In this document: piece by piece, positions 10,111 to 24,200 of the stretch | Position numbering within the stretch: position 1 is the first letter of the stretch | Layout of the letters: the number at the start of each line of letters is the position of its first letter | Source: Luzula sylvatica | Lineage: Eukaryota > Streptophyta > Magnoliopsida > Poales > Juncaceae | Direction: 5' to 3' | Assembly (NCBI GenBank): GCA_946800325.1 | Contig: CAMPEJ010000007.1 | Coordinates: 434,001 to 498,000 of the forward strand | DNA length: 64,000 nt | Program-made: the position numbers and the translations under genes | The notes under the pieces: generated by a model | The model's database searches: none | Told to the model about the DNA's origin: nothing | The model's input: the letters and a program-made list of their open reading frames with translations, nothing else

Positions 10111-13100
10111 ATCGTATCTTTTACCACATAACATTTCACCAAAATTTACAAACACTAAGAAAGTTTGTTTTTCGATTCAAAACAATCTGTTTATGCTTTG
10201 GGGAGTTCAAATAACGTATTTTGAGATCATTTTAATCGTATCTTTTACCACATAACATTTCACCAAAATTTACAAACACTAAGAAAGTTTGTTTTTCGAT
10301 TCAAAACAATTTGTTTATGCTTTGGGGAGTTCAAATAACGTATTTTTAGATCATTCGAATCGTATCTTTTACCACATAACATTTCACCAAAATTTACAAA
10401 CACTAAGAAAGTTTGTTTTTCGATTCAAAACAATCTGTTTATGCTTTGGGGAGTTCAAATAACGTATTTTGAGATCATTGGAATCGTATCTTTTACTACA
10501 TAACATTTCACCAAAATTTACAAACACTAAGAAAGTTTGTTTTTCGATTCAAAACAATCTGTTTATGCTTTGGGGAGTTCAAATAACTTATTTTGAGATC
10601 ATTGGAATCGTATCTTTTACCACATAACATTTCACAAAAATTTACAAACACTAAGAAAGTTTGTTTTTCGATTCAAAACAATCTGTTTATGCTTTGGGGA
10701 GTTCAAATAACTTATTTTGAGATCATTTGAATCGTATCTTTTACCACATAACATTTCACCAAACTTTACAAACACTAAGAAAGTTTGTTTTTCGATTCAA
10801 AACAATCTGTTTATGCTTTGGGGAGTTCAAATAACGTATTTTGAGATTATTTGAATCGTATCTTTTACCACATAACATTTCACCAAAATTTACAAACACT
10901 AAGAAAGTTTGTTTTTCGATTCAAAACAATCTGTTTATGCTTTGGGGAGTTCAAATAACGTATTTTGAGATCATTTGAATCGTATCTTTTACCACATAAC
11001 ATTTCACCAAAATTTACAAACACTGAGAAAGTTTGATTTTCGATTCAAAACAATCTGTTTATGCTTTGGGGAGTTCAAATAACATATTTTTAGATCATTC
11101 GAATCGTATCTTTTACCACATAACATTTCACCAAAATTTACACACACTAAGAAAGTTTGTTTTTCGATTCAAAACAATCTGTTTATGCTTTGGGGAGTTC
11201 AAATAACTTATTTTGAGATCATTTGAATCGTATTTTTTACCACATAACATTTCACAAAAATTTAGAAACACTAAGAAAGTTTAATTTTCGATTCAAAACA
11301 ATCTGTTTTTGCTTTGGGGAGTTCAAATAACGTATTTTGAGATCATTTGAATCGTATCTTTTACTACATAACATTTCACCAAAATTTACAAACACTAAGA
11401 AAGTTTGTTTTTCGATTCAAAACAATCTGTTTATGCTTTGGGGAGTTCAAATAACGTATTTTGAGATCATTTGAATCGTATCTTTTACCACATAACATTT
11501 CACCAAAATTTACAAACACTAAGAAAGTTTGTTTTTCGATTCAAAACAATCTGTTTATGCTTTGGGGAGTTCAAATAACGTATTTTGAGATCATTTGAAT
11601 CGTATCTTTTACTACATAACATTTCACCAAAATTTACAAACACTAAGAAAGTTTGTTTTTCGATTCAAAACAATTTGTTTATGCTTTGGGGAGTTCAAAT
11701 AACGTATTTTTAGATCATTCGAATCGTATCTTTTACCACATAACATTTCACCAAAATTTACAAACACTAAGAAAGTTTGTTTTTCGATTCAAAACAATCT
11801 GTTTATGCTTTGGGGAGTTCAAATAACATATTTGTAGATCATTCGAATCGTATCTTTTACCACATAACATTTCACCAAAATTTACAAACACTAAGAAAGT
11901 TTGTTTTTCGATTCAAAACAATCAGTTTATGCTTTGGGGAGTTCAAATAACGTATTTTGAGATCATTTGAATCGTATCTTTTACCACATAACATTTCATC
12001 AAAATTTACAAACACTAAGAAAGTTTGTTTTTCGATTGAAAACAATTTGTTTATGCTTTGGGGAGTTCAAATAACGTATTTTTAGATCATTCGAATCGTA
12101 TCTTTTACCACATAACATTTCACCAAAATTTACAAACACTAAGAAAGTTTGTTTTTCGATTCAAAACAATCTGTTTATGCTTTGGGGAGTTCAAATAACG
12201 TATTTTGAGATCATTGGAATCGTATCTTTTACTACATAACATTTCACCAAAATTTACAAACACTAAGAAAGTTTGTTTTTCGATTCAAAACAATCTGTTT
12301 ATGCTTTGGGGAGTTCAAATAACTTATTTTGAGATCATTGGAATCGTATCTTTTACCACATAACATTTCACAAAAATTTACAAACACTAGGAAAGTTTGT
12401 TTTTCGATTCAAAACAATCTGTTTATGCTTTGGGGAGTTCAAATAACTTATTTTGAGATCATTTGAATCGTATCTTTTACCTCATAACATTTCACCAAAC
12501 TTTACAAACACTAAGAAAGTTTGTTTTTCGATTCAAAACAATCTGTTTATGCTTTGGGGAGTTCAAATAACGTATTTTGAGATTTTTTGAATCGTATCTT
12601 TTACCACATAACATTTCACCAAAATTTACAAACACTAAGAAAGTTTGTTTTTCGATTCAAAACAATCTGTTTATGCTTTGGGGAGTTCAAATAACGTATT
12701 TTGAGATCATTTGAATCGTATCTTTTACCACATAACATTTCACCAAAATTTAGAAACACTGAGAAAGTTTGATTTTCGATTCAAAACAATCTGTTTATGC
12801 TTTGGGGAGTTCAAATAACATATTTTTAGATCATTCGAATCGTATCTTTTACCACATAACATTTCACCAAAATTTACAAACACTAAGAAAGTTTGTTTTT
12901 CGATTCAAAACAATCTGTTTATGCTTTGGGGAGTTCAAATAACGTATTTTGAGATTATTTGAATCGTATCTTTTACCACATAACATTTCACCAAAATTTA
13001 CAAACACTAAGAAAGTTTGTTTTTCGATTCAAAACAATCTGTTTATGCTTTGGGGAGTTCAAATAACGTATTTTGAGATCATTTGAATCGTATCTTTTAC

Positions 13101-16100
13101 CACATAACATTTCACCAAAATTTAGAAACACTGAGAAAGTTTGATTTTCGATTCAAAACAATCTGTTTATGCTTTGGGGAGTTCAAATAACATATTTTTA
13201 GATCATTTGAATCGTATCTTTTACCACATAACATTTCACCAAAATTTACACACACTAAGAAAGTTTGTTTTTCGATTCAAAACAATCTGTTTATGCTTTG
13301 GGGAGTTCAAATAACTTATTTTGAGATCATTTGAATCGTATCTTTTACCACATAACATTTCACAAAAATTTAGAAACACTAAGAAAGTTTAATTTTCGAT
13401 TCAAAACAATCTGTTTTTGCTTTGGGGAGTTCAAATAACGTATTTTGAGATCATTTGAATCGTATCTTTTACTACATAACATTTCACCAAAATTTACAAA
13501 CACTAAGAAAGTTTGTTTTTTCGATTCAAAACAATCTGTTTAAGCTTTGGGGAGTTCAAATAACGTATTTTGAGATCATTTGAATCGTATCTTTTACCAA
13601 ATAACATTTCACCAAAATTTACAAACACTAAGAAAGTTTGTTTTTCGATTCAAAACAATCTGTTTATGCTTTGGGGAGTTCAAATAACGTATTTTGAGAT
13701 CATTTGAATCGTATCTTTTACTACATAACATTTCACCAAAATTTACAAACACTAAGAAAGTTTGTTTTTCGATTCAAAACAATTTGTTTATGCTTTGGGG
13801 AGTTCAAATAACGTATTTTTAGATCATTCGAATCGTATCTTTTACCACATAACATTTCACCAAAATTTACAAACACTAAGAAAGTTTGTTTTTCGATTCA
13901 AAACAATCTGTTAATGCTTTGGGGAGTTCAAATAACATATTTGTAGATCATTCGAATCGTATCTTTTACCACATAACATTTCACCAAAATTTACAAACAC
14001 TAAGAAAGTTTGTTTTTCGATTCAAAACAATCTGTTTATGCTTTGGGGAGTTCAAATAACGTATTTTGAGATCATTTGAATCGTATCTTTTACCACATAA
14101 CATTTCACCAAAATTTACAAACACTAAGAAAGTTTGTTTTTCGATTGAAAACAATTTGTTTATGCTTTGGGGAGTTCAAATAACGTATTTTTAGATCATT
14201 CGAATCGTATCTTTTACCACATAACATTTCACCAAAATTTACAAACACTAAGAAAGTTTGTTTTTCGATTCAAAACAATCTGTTTATGCTTTGGGGAGTT
14301 CAAATAACGTATTTTGAGATCATTGGAATCGTATCTTTTACTACATAACATTTCACCAAAATTTACAAACACTAAGAAAGTTTGTTTTTCGATTCAAAAC
14401 AATCTGTTTATGCTTTGGGGAGTTCAAATAACTTATTTTGAGATCATTGGAATCGTATCTTTTACCACATAACATTTCACAAAAATTTACAAACACTAAG
14501 AAAGTTTGTTTTTCGATTCAAAATAATCTGTTTATGCTTTGGGGAGTTCAAATAACTTATTTTGAGATCATTTGAATCGTATCTTTTACCACATAACATT
14601 TCACCAAACTTTACAAACACTAAGAAAGTTTGTTTTTCGATTCAAAACAATCTGTTTATGCTTTGGGGAGTTCAAATAACGTATTTTGAGATCATTTGAA
14701 TCGTATCTTTTACTACATAACATTTCACCAAAATTTACAAACACTAAGAAAGTTTGTTTTTCGATTCAAAACAATTTGTTTATGCTTTGGGGAGTTCAAA
14801 TAACGTATTTTTAGATCATTCGAATCGTATCTTTTACCACATAACATTTCACAAAAATTTACAAACACTAAGAAAGTTTGTTTTTCGATTCAAAACAATC
14901 TGTTAATGCTTTGGGGAGTTCAAATAACATATTTGTAGATCATTCGAATCGTATCTTTTACCACATAACATTTCACCAAAATTTACAAACACTAAGAAAG
15001 TTTGTTTTTCAATTCAAAACAATCTGTTTATGCTTTGGGGAGTTCAAATAACGTATTTTGAGATCATTTGAATCGTATCTTTTACCACATAACATTTCAC
15101 CAAAATTTACAAACACTAAGAAAGTTTGTTTTTCGATTGAAAACAATTTGTTTATGCTTTGGGGAGTTCAAATAACGTATTTTTAGATCATTCGAATCGT
15201 ATCTTTTACCACATAACATTTCACCAAAATTTACAAACACTAAGAAAGTTTGTTTTTCGATTCAAAACAATCTGTTTATGCTTTGGGGAGTTCAAATAAC
15301 GTATTTTGAGATCATTGGAATCGTATCTTTTACTACATAACATTTCACCAAAATTTACAAACACTAAGAAAGTTTGTTTTTCGATTCAAAACAATCTGTT
15401 TATGCTTTGGGGAGTTCAAATAACTTATTTTGAGATCATTGGAATCGTATCTTTTACCACATAACATTTCACAAAAATTTACAAACACTAAGAAAGTTTG
15501 TTTTTCGATTCAAAACAATCTGTTTATGCTTTGGGGAGTTCAAATAACTTATTTTGAGATCATTTGAATCGTATCTTTTACCACATAACATTTCACCAAA
15601 CTTTACAAACACTAAGAAAGTTTGTTTTTCGATTCAAAACAATCTGTTTATGCTTTGGGGAGTTCAAATAACGTATTTTGAGATCATTTGAATCGTATCT
15701 TTTACCACATAACATTTCACCAAAATTTACAAACACTAAGAAAGTTTGTTTTTCGATTCAAAACAATCTGTTTATGCTTTGGGGAGTTCAAATAACGTAT
15801 TTTGAGATCATTTGAATCGTATCTTTTACCACATAACATTTCACCAAAATTTACAAACACTGAGAAAGTTTGATTTTCGATTCAAAACAATCTGTTTATG
15901 CTTTGGGGAGTTCAAATAACATATTTTTAAATCATTCGAATCGTATCTTTTACCACATAACATTTCACCAAAATTTACACACACTAAGAAAGTTTGTTTT
16001 TCGATTCAAAACAATCTGTTTATGCTTTGGGGAGTTCAAATAACTTATTTTGAGATCATTTGAATCGTATCTTTTACCACATAACATTTCACAAAAATTT

Positions 16101-18245
16101 AGAAACACTAAGAAAGTTTAATTTTCGATTCAAAACAATCTGTTTTTGCTTTGGGGAGTTCAAATAACGTATTTTGAGATCATTTGAATCGTATCTTTTA
16201 CTACATAACATTTCACCAAAATTTACAAACACTAAGAAAGTTTGTTTTTCGATTCAAAACAATCTGTTTATGCTTTGGGGAGTTCAAATAACGTATTTTT
16301 AGATCATTCGAATCGTATCTTTTACCACATAACATTTCACCAAAATTTACAAACACTAAGAAAGTTTGTTTTTCGATTCAAAACAATCTGTTTATGCTTT
16401 GGGGAGTTCAAATAACGTATTTTGAGATCATTGGAATCGTATCTTTTACTACATAACATTTCACCAAAATTTACAAACACTAAGAAAGTTTGTTTTTCGA
16501 TTCAAAACAATCTGTTTATGCTTTGGGGAGTTCAAATAACTTATTTTGAGATCATTTGAATCGTATCTTTTACCACATAACATTTCACCAAACTTTACAA
16601 ACACTAAGAAAGTTTGTTTTTCGATTCAAAACAATCTGTTTATGCTTTGGGGAGTTCAAATAACTTATTTTGAGATCATTGGAATCGTATCTTTTACCAC
16701 ATAACATTTCACAAAAATTTACAAACACTGAGAAAGTTTGATTTTCGATTCAAAACAATCTGTTTATGCTTTGGGGAGTTCAAATAACGTATTTTGAGAT
16801 CATTTGAATCGTATCTTTTACCACATAACATTTCACCAAAATTTACAAACACTGAGAAAGTTTGATTTTCGATTCAAAACAATCTGTTTATGCTTTGGGG
16901 AGTTCAAATAACATATTTTTAGATCATTCGAATCGTATCTTTTACCACATAACATTTCACCAAAATTTACACACACTAAGAAAGTTTGTTTTTCGATTCA
17001 AAACAATCTGTTTATGCTTTGGGGAGTTCAAATAACTTATTTTGAGATCATTTGAATCGTATCTTTTACCACATAACATTTCACAAAAATTTAGAAACAC
17101 TAAGAAAGTTTAATTTTCGATTCAAAACAATCTGTTTTTGCTTTGGGGAGTTCAAATAACGTATTTTGAGATCATTTGAATCGTATCTTTTACTACATAA
17201 CATTTCACCAAAATTTACAAACACTAAGAAAGTTTGTTTTTCGATTCAAAACAATCTGTTAATGCTTTGGGGAGTTCAAATAACGTATTTTTAGATCATT
17301 CGAATCGTATCTTTTACCACATAACATTTCACCAAAATTTACAAACACTAAGAAAGTTTGTTTTTCGATTCAAAACAATCTGTTTATGCTTTGGGGAGTT
17401 CAAATAACGTATTTTGAGATCATTGGAATCGTATCTTTTACTACATAACATTTCACCAAAATTTACAAACACTAAGAAAGTTTGTTTTTCGATTCAAAAC
17501 AATCTGTTTATGCTTTGGGGAGTTCAAATAACTTATTTTGAGATCATTTGAATCGTATCTTTTACCACCTAACATTTCACCAAACTTTACAAACACTAAG
17601 AAAGTTTGTTTTTCGATTCAAAACAATCTGTTTATGCTTTGGGGAGTTCAAATAACTTATTTTGAGATCATTGGAATCGTATCTTTTACCACATAACATT
17701 TCACAAAAATTTACAAACACTAAGAAAGTTTGTTTTTCGATTCAAAACAATCTGTTTATGCTTTGGGGAGTTCAAATAACTTATTTTGAGATCATTTGAA
17801 TCGTATCTTTTACCACATAACATTTCACCAAAATTTACAAACACTAAGAAAGTTTGTTTTTCGATTCAAAACAATCTGTTTATGCTTTGGGGAGTTCAAA
17901 TAACGTATTTTGAGATCATTTGAATCGTATCTTTTACCACATAACATTTCACCAAAATTTACAAACACTGAGAAAGTTTGATTTTCGATTCAAAACAATC
18001 TGTTTATGCTTTGGGGAGTTCAAATAACATATTTTTAGATCATTCGAATCGTATCTTTTACCACATAACATTTCACCAAAATTTACACACACTAAGAAAG
18101 TTTGTTTTTCGATTCAAAACAATCTGTTTATGCTTTGGGGAGTTCAAATAACTTATTTTGAGATCATTTGAATCGTATCTTTTACCACATAACATTTCAC
18201 AAAAATTTAGAAACACTAAGAAAGTTTAATTTTCGATTCAAAACA

Positions 18246-21200
18246 ATCTGTTTTTGCTTTGGGGAGTTCAAATAACGTATTTTGAGATCATTTGAATCGT
18301 ATCTTTTACTACATAACATTTCACCAAAATTTACAAACACTAAGAAAGTTTGTTTTTCGATTCAAAACAATCTGTTTATGCTTTGGGGAGTTCAAATAAC
18401 GTATTTTGAGATCATTTGAATCGTATCTTTTACCACATAACATTTCACCAAAATTTACAAACACTAAGAAAGTTTGTTTTTCGATTCAAAACAATCTGTT
18501 TATGCTTTGGGGAGTTCAAATAACGTATTTTGAGATCATTTGAATCGTATATTTTACTACATAACATTTCACCAAAATTTACAAACACTAAGAAAGTTTG
18601 TTTTTCGATTCAAAACAATTTGTTTATGCTTTGGGGAGTTCAAATAACGTATTTTTAGATCATTCGAATCGTATCTTTTACCACATAATATTTCACCAAA
18701 ATTTACAAACACTAAGAAAGTTTGTTTTTCGATTCAAAACAATCTGTTTATGCTTTGGGGAGTTCAAATAACATGTTTGTAGATCATTCGAATCGTATCT
18801 TTTACCACATAACATTTCACCAAAATTTACAAACACTAAGAAAGTTTGTTTTTCGATTCAAAACAATCTGTTTATGCTTTGGGGAGTTCAAATAACGTAT
18901 TTTGAGATCATTTGAATCGTATCTTTTACCACATAACATTTCACCAAAATTTACAAACACTAAGAAAGTTTGTTTTTCGATTCAAAACAATTTGTTTATG
19001 CTTTGGGGAGTTCAAATAACGTATTTTTAGATCATTCGAATCGTATCTTTTACCACATAACATTTCACCAAAATTTACAAACACTAAGAAAGTTTGTTTT
19101 TCTATTCAAAACAATCTGTTTATGCTTTGGGGAGTTCAAATAACGTATTTTGAGATCATTTGAATCGTATCTTTTACTACATAACATTTCACCAAAATTT
19201 ACAAACACTAAGAAAGTTTGTTTTTCGATTCAAAACAATCTGTTTATGCTTTGGGGAGTTCAAATAACGTATTTTGAGATCATTTGAATCGTATCTTTTA
19301 CCACATAACATTTCACCAAAATTTACACACACTAAGAAAGTTTGTTTTTCGATTCAAAACAATCTGTTTATGCTTTGGGGAGTTCAAATAACGTATTTTG
19401 AGATAATTTGAATCGTATCTTTTACCACATAACATTTTACTAAAATTTACAAACACTAAGAAAGTTTGTTTTTCGATTCAAAACAATCTTTTTGTGCTTT
19501 GGGGAGTTCAAATAACGTATTTTGAGATCATTTGAATCGTATCTTTTACCACATAACATTTCACCAAAATTTACAAACACTAAGAAAGTTTGTTTTTCGA
19601 TTCAAAACAATTTGTTTATGCTTTGGGGAGTTCAAATAACGTATTTTGAGACCATTCGAATCGTATCTTTTACCACATAACATTTCACCAAAATTTACAA
19701 ACGCTAAGAAAGTTTGTTTTTCGATTCAAAACAATCTGTTTATGCTTTGGGGAGTTCAAATAACGTATTTTGAGATCATTTGAATCGTATCTTTTACTAC
19801 ATAACATTTCACCAAAATTTACAAACGCTGAGAAAGTTTGTTTTTCGATTCAAAACAATCTGTTTATGCTTTGGGAGTTCAAATAACGTATTTTGAGATC
19901 ATTTGAATCGTATCTTTTACCACATAACATTTCACCAAAATTTACAAACACTGAGAAAGTTTGATTTTCGATTCAAAACAATCTGTTTATGCTTTGGGGA
20001 GTTCAAATAACGTATTTTGAGATCATTCGAATCGTATCTTTTACTACATAACATTTCACCAAAATTTACAAACACTGAGAAAGTTTGTTTTTCGATTCAA
20101 AACAATTTGTTTATGCTTTGGGGAGTTCAAATAACGTATTTTGAGATCATTCGAATCGTATCTTTTACCACATAACATTTCACCAAAATTTACAAACACT
20201 AAGAAAGTTTGTTTTTCGATTCAAAACAATCTGTTTATGCTTTGGGGAGTTCAAATAACGTATTTTGAGATCATTGGAATCGTATCTTTTGCTACATAAC
20301 ATTTCACCAAAATTTACAAACACTAAGAAAGTTTGTTTTTCGATTCAAAACAATCTGTTTATGCTTTGGGGAGTTCAAATAACTTATTTTGAGATCATTG
20401 GAATCGTATCTTTTACCACATAACATTTCACAAAATTTACAAACACTAAGAAAGTTTGTTTTTCGATTCAAAACAATCTGTTTATGCTTTGGGGAGTTCA
20501 AATAACTTATTTTGAGATCATTTGAATCGTATCTTTTACCACATAACATTTCACCAAACTTTACAAACACTAAGAAAGTTTGTTTTTCGATTCAAAACAA
20601 TCTGTTTATGCTTTGGGGAGTTCAAATAACGTATTTTGAGATTATTTGAATCGTATCTTTTACTACATAACATTTCACCAAAATTTACAAACACTAACAA
20701 AGTTTGTTTTTCGATTCAAAACAATCTGGTTATGCTTTGGGGAGTTCAAATAACGTATTTTGAGATCATTTGAATCGTATCTTTTACCACGTAACATTTA
20801 ATCAAAATTTACAAACACTGAGAAAGTTTGATTTTCGATTCAAAACAATCTGTTTATGCTTTGGGGAGTTCAAATAACATATTTTTAGATCATTCGAATC
20901 GTATCTTTTACCACATAACATTTCACCAAAATTTACACACACTAAGAAAGTTTGTTTTTCGATTCAAAACAATCTGTTTATGCTTTGGGGAGTTCAAATA
21001 ACGTATTTTGAGATTATTTGAATCGTATCTTTTACTACATAACATTTCACCAAAATTTACAAACACTAAGAAAGTTTGTTTTTCGATTCAAAACAATCTG
21101 GTTATGCTTTGGGGAGTTCAAATAACATATTTTTAGATCATTCGAATCGTATCTTTTACCACATAACATTTCACCAAAATTTACAAACACTGAGAAATTT

Positions 21201-24200
21201 TGATTTTCGATTCAAAACAATCTGTTTATGCTTTGGGGAGTTCAAATAACATATTTTTAGATCATTCGAATCGTATCTTTTACCACATAACATTTCACCA
21301 AAATTTACACACACTAAGAAAGTTTGTTTTTCGATTCAAAACAATCTGTTTATGCTTTGGGGAGTTCAAATAACTTATTTTGAGATCATTTGAATCGTAT
21401 CTTTTACCACATAACATTTCACAAAAATTTAGAAACACTAAGAAAGTTTAATTTTCGATTCAAAACAATCTGTTTTTGCTTTGGGGAGTTCAAATAACGT
21501 ATTTTGAGATCATTTGAATCGTATCTTTTACCACATAACATTTCACCAAAATTTACAAACACTAAGAAAGTTTGTTTTTCGATTCAAAACAATCTGTTTA
21601 TGCTTTGGGGAGTTCAAATAACGTATTTTGAGATCATTGGAATCGTATCTTTTACTACATAACATTTCACCAAAATTTACAAACACTAAGAAAGTTTGTT
21701 TTTCGATTCAAAACAATCTGTTTATGCTTTGGGGAGTTCAAATAACTTATTTTGAGATCATTTGAATCGTATCTTTTACCACATAACATTTCACCAAACT
21801 TTACAAACACTAAGAAAGTTTGTTTTTCGATTCAAAACAATCTGTTTATGCTTTGGGGAGTTCAAATAACTTATTTTGAGATCATTGGAATCGTATCTTT
21901 TACCACATAACATTTCACAAAAATTTACAAACACTAAGAAAGTTTGTTTTTCGATTCAAAACAATCTGTTTATGCTTTGGGGAGTTCAAATAACTTATTT
22001 TGAGATCATTTGAATCGTATCTTTTACCACATAACATTTCACCAAAATTTACAAACACTAAGAAAGTTTGTTTTTCGATTCAAAACAATCTGTTTATGCT
22101 TTGGGGAGTTCAAATAACGTATTTTGAGATCATTTGAATCGTATCTTTTACCACATAACATTTCACCAAAATTTACAAACACTGAGAAAGTTTGATTTTC
22201 GATTCAAAACAATCTGTTTATGCTTTGGGGAGTTCAAATAACATATTTTTAGATCATTCGAATCGTATCTTTTACCACATAACATTTCACCAAAATTTAC
22301 ACACACTAAGAAAGTTTGTTTTTCGATTCAAAACAATCTGTTTATGCTTTGGGGAGTTCAAATAACTTATTTTGAGATCATTTGAATCGTATCTTTTACC
22401 ACATAACATTTCACAAAAATTTACAAACACTAAGAAAGTTTAATTTTCGATTCAAAACAATCTGTTTTTGCTTTGGGGAGTTCAAATAACGTATTTTGAG
22501 ATCATTTGAATCGTATCTTTTACTACATAACATTTCACCAAAATTTACAAACACTAAGAAAGTTTGTTTTTCGATTCAAAACAATCTGTTTATGCTTTGG
22601 GGAGTTCAAATAACGTATTTTGAGATCATTTGAATCGTATCTTTTACCACATAACATTTCACCAAAATTTACAAACACTAAGAAAGTTTGTTTTTCGATT
22701 CAAAACAATCTGTTTATGCTTTGGGGGGTTCAAATAACGTATTTTGAGATCATTTGAATCGTATATTTTACTACATAACATTTCACCAAAATTTACAAAC
22801 ACTAAGAAAGTTTGTTTTTCGATTCAAAACAATTTGTTTATGCTTTGGGGAGTTCAAATAACGTATTTTTAGATCATTCGAATCGTATCTTTTACCACAT
22901 AACATTTCACCAAAATTTACAAACACTAAGAAAGTTTGTTTTTCGATTCAAAACAATCTGTTTATGCTTTGGGGAGTTCAAATAACATATTTGTAGATCA
23001 TTCGAATCGTATCTTTTACCACATAACATTTCACCAAAATTTACAAACACTAAGAAAGTTTGTTTTTCGATTCAAAACAATCTGTTTATGCTTTGGGGAG
23101 TTCAAATAACGTATTTTGAGATCATTTGAATCGTATCTTTTACCACATAACATTTCACCAAAATTTACAAACACTAAGAAAGTTTGTTTTTCGATTCAAA
23201 ACAATTTGTTTATGCTTTGGGGAGTTCAAATAACGTATTTTTAGATCATTCGAATCGTATCTTTTACCACATAACATTTCACCAAAATTTACAAACACTA
23301 AGAAAGTTTGTTTTTCGATTCAAAACAATCTGTTTGTGCTTTGGGGAGTTCAAATAACGTATTTTGAGATCATTTGAATCGTATCTTTTACTACATAACA
23401 TTTCACCAAAATTTACAAACACTAAGAAAGTTTGTTTTTCGATTCAAAACAATCTGTTTATGCTTTGGGGAGTTCAAATAACGTATTTTGAGATCATTTG
23501 ATTCGTATCTTTTACCACATAACATTTCACCAAAATTTACACACACTAAGAAAGTTTGTTTTTCGATTCAAAACAATCTTTTTATGCTTTGGGGAGTTCA
23601 AATAACGTATTTTGAGATCATTTGAATCGTATCTTTTACCACATAACATTTCACCAAAATTTACAAACACTAAGAAAGTTTGTTTTTCGATTCAAAACAA
23701 TTTGTTTATGCTTTGGGGAGTTCAAATAACGTATTTTGAGACCATTCGAATCGTATCTTTTACCACATAACATTTCACCAAAATTTACAAACGCTAAGAA
23801 AGTTTGTTTTTCGATTCAAAACAATCTGTTTATGCTTTGGGGAGTTCAAATAACGTATTTTGAGATCATTTGAATCGTATCTTTTACTACATAACATTTC
23901 ACCAAAATTTACAAACGCTGAGAAAGTTTGTTTTTCGATTCAAAACAATCTGTTTATGCTTTGGGAGTTCAAATAACGTATTTTGAGATCATTTGAATCG
24001 TATCTTTTACCACATAACATTTCACCAAAATTTACAAACACTGAGAAAGTTTGATTTTCGATTCAAAACAATCTGTTTATGCTTTGGGGAGTTCAAATAA
24101 CGTATTTTGAGATCATTCGAATCGTATCTTTTACTACATAACATTTCACCAAAATTTACAAACACTGAGAAAGTTTGTTTTTCGATTCAAAACAATTTGT

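Noticed and set aside
3754..10131. Repeated ORFs of 69-83 codons on both strands within the satellite
   Set aside because: They recur with the HOR period and result from the 11-bp insertion changing the frame across two monomers. They have no start context, no family and mirrored frames on both strands.
20304..20570. 88-codon minus-strand ORF
   Set aside because: It is satellite read through two monomers, opened by a one-base deletion near 20430; it has the same residue string as the other satellite frames.
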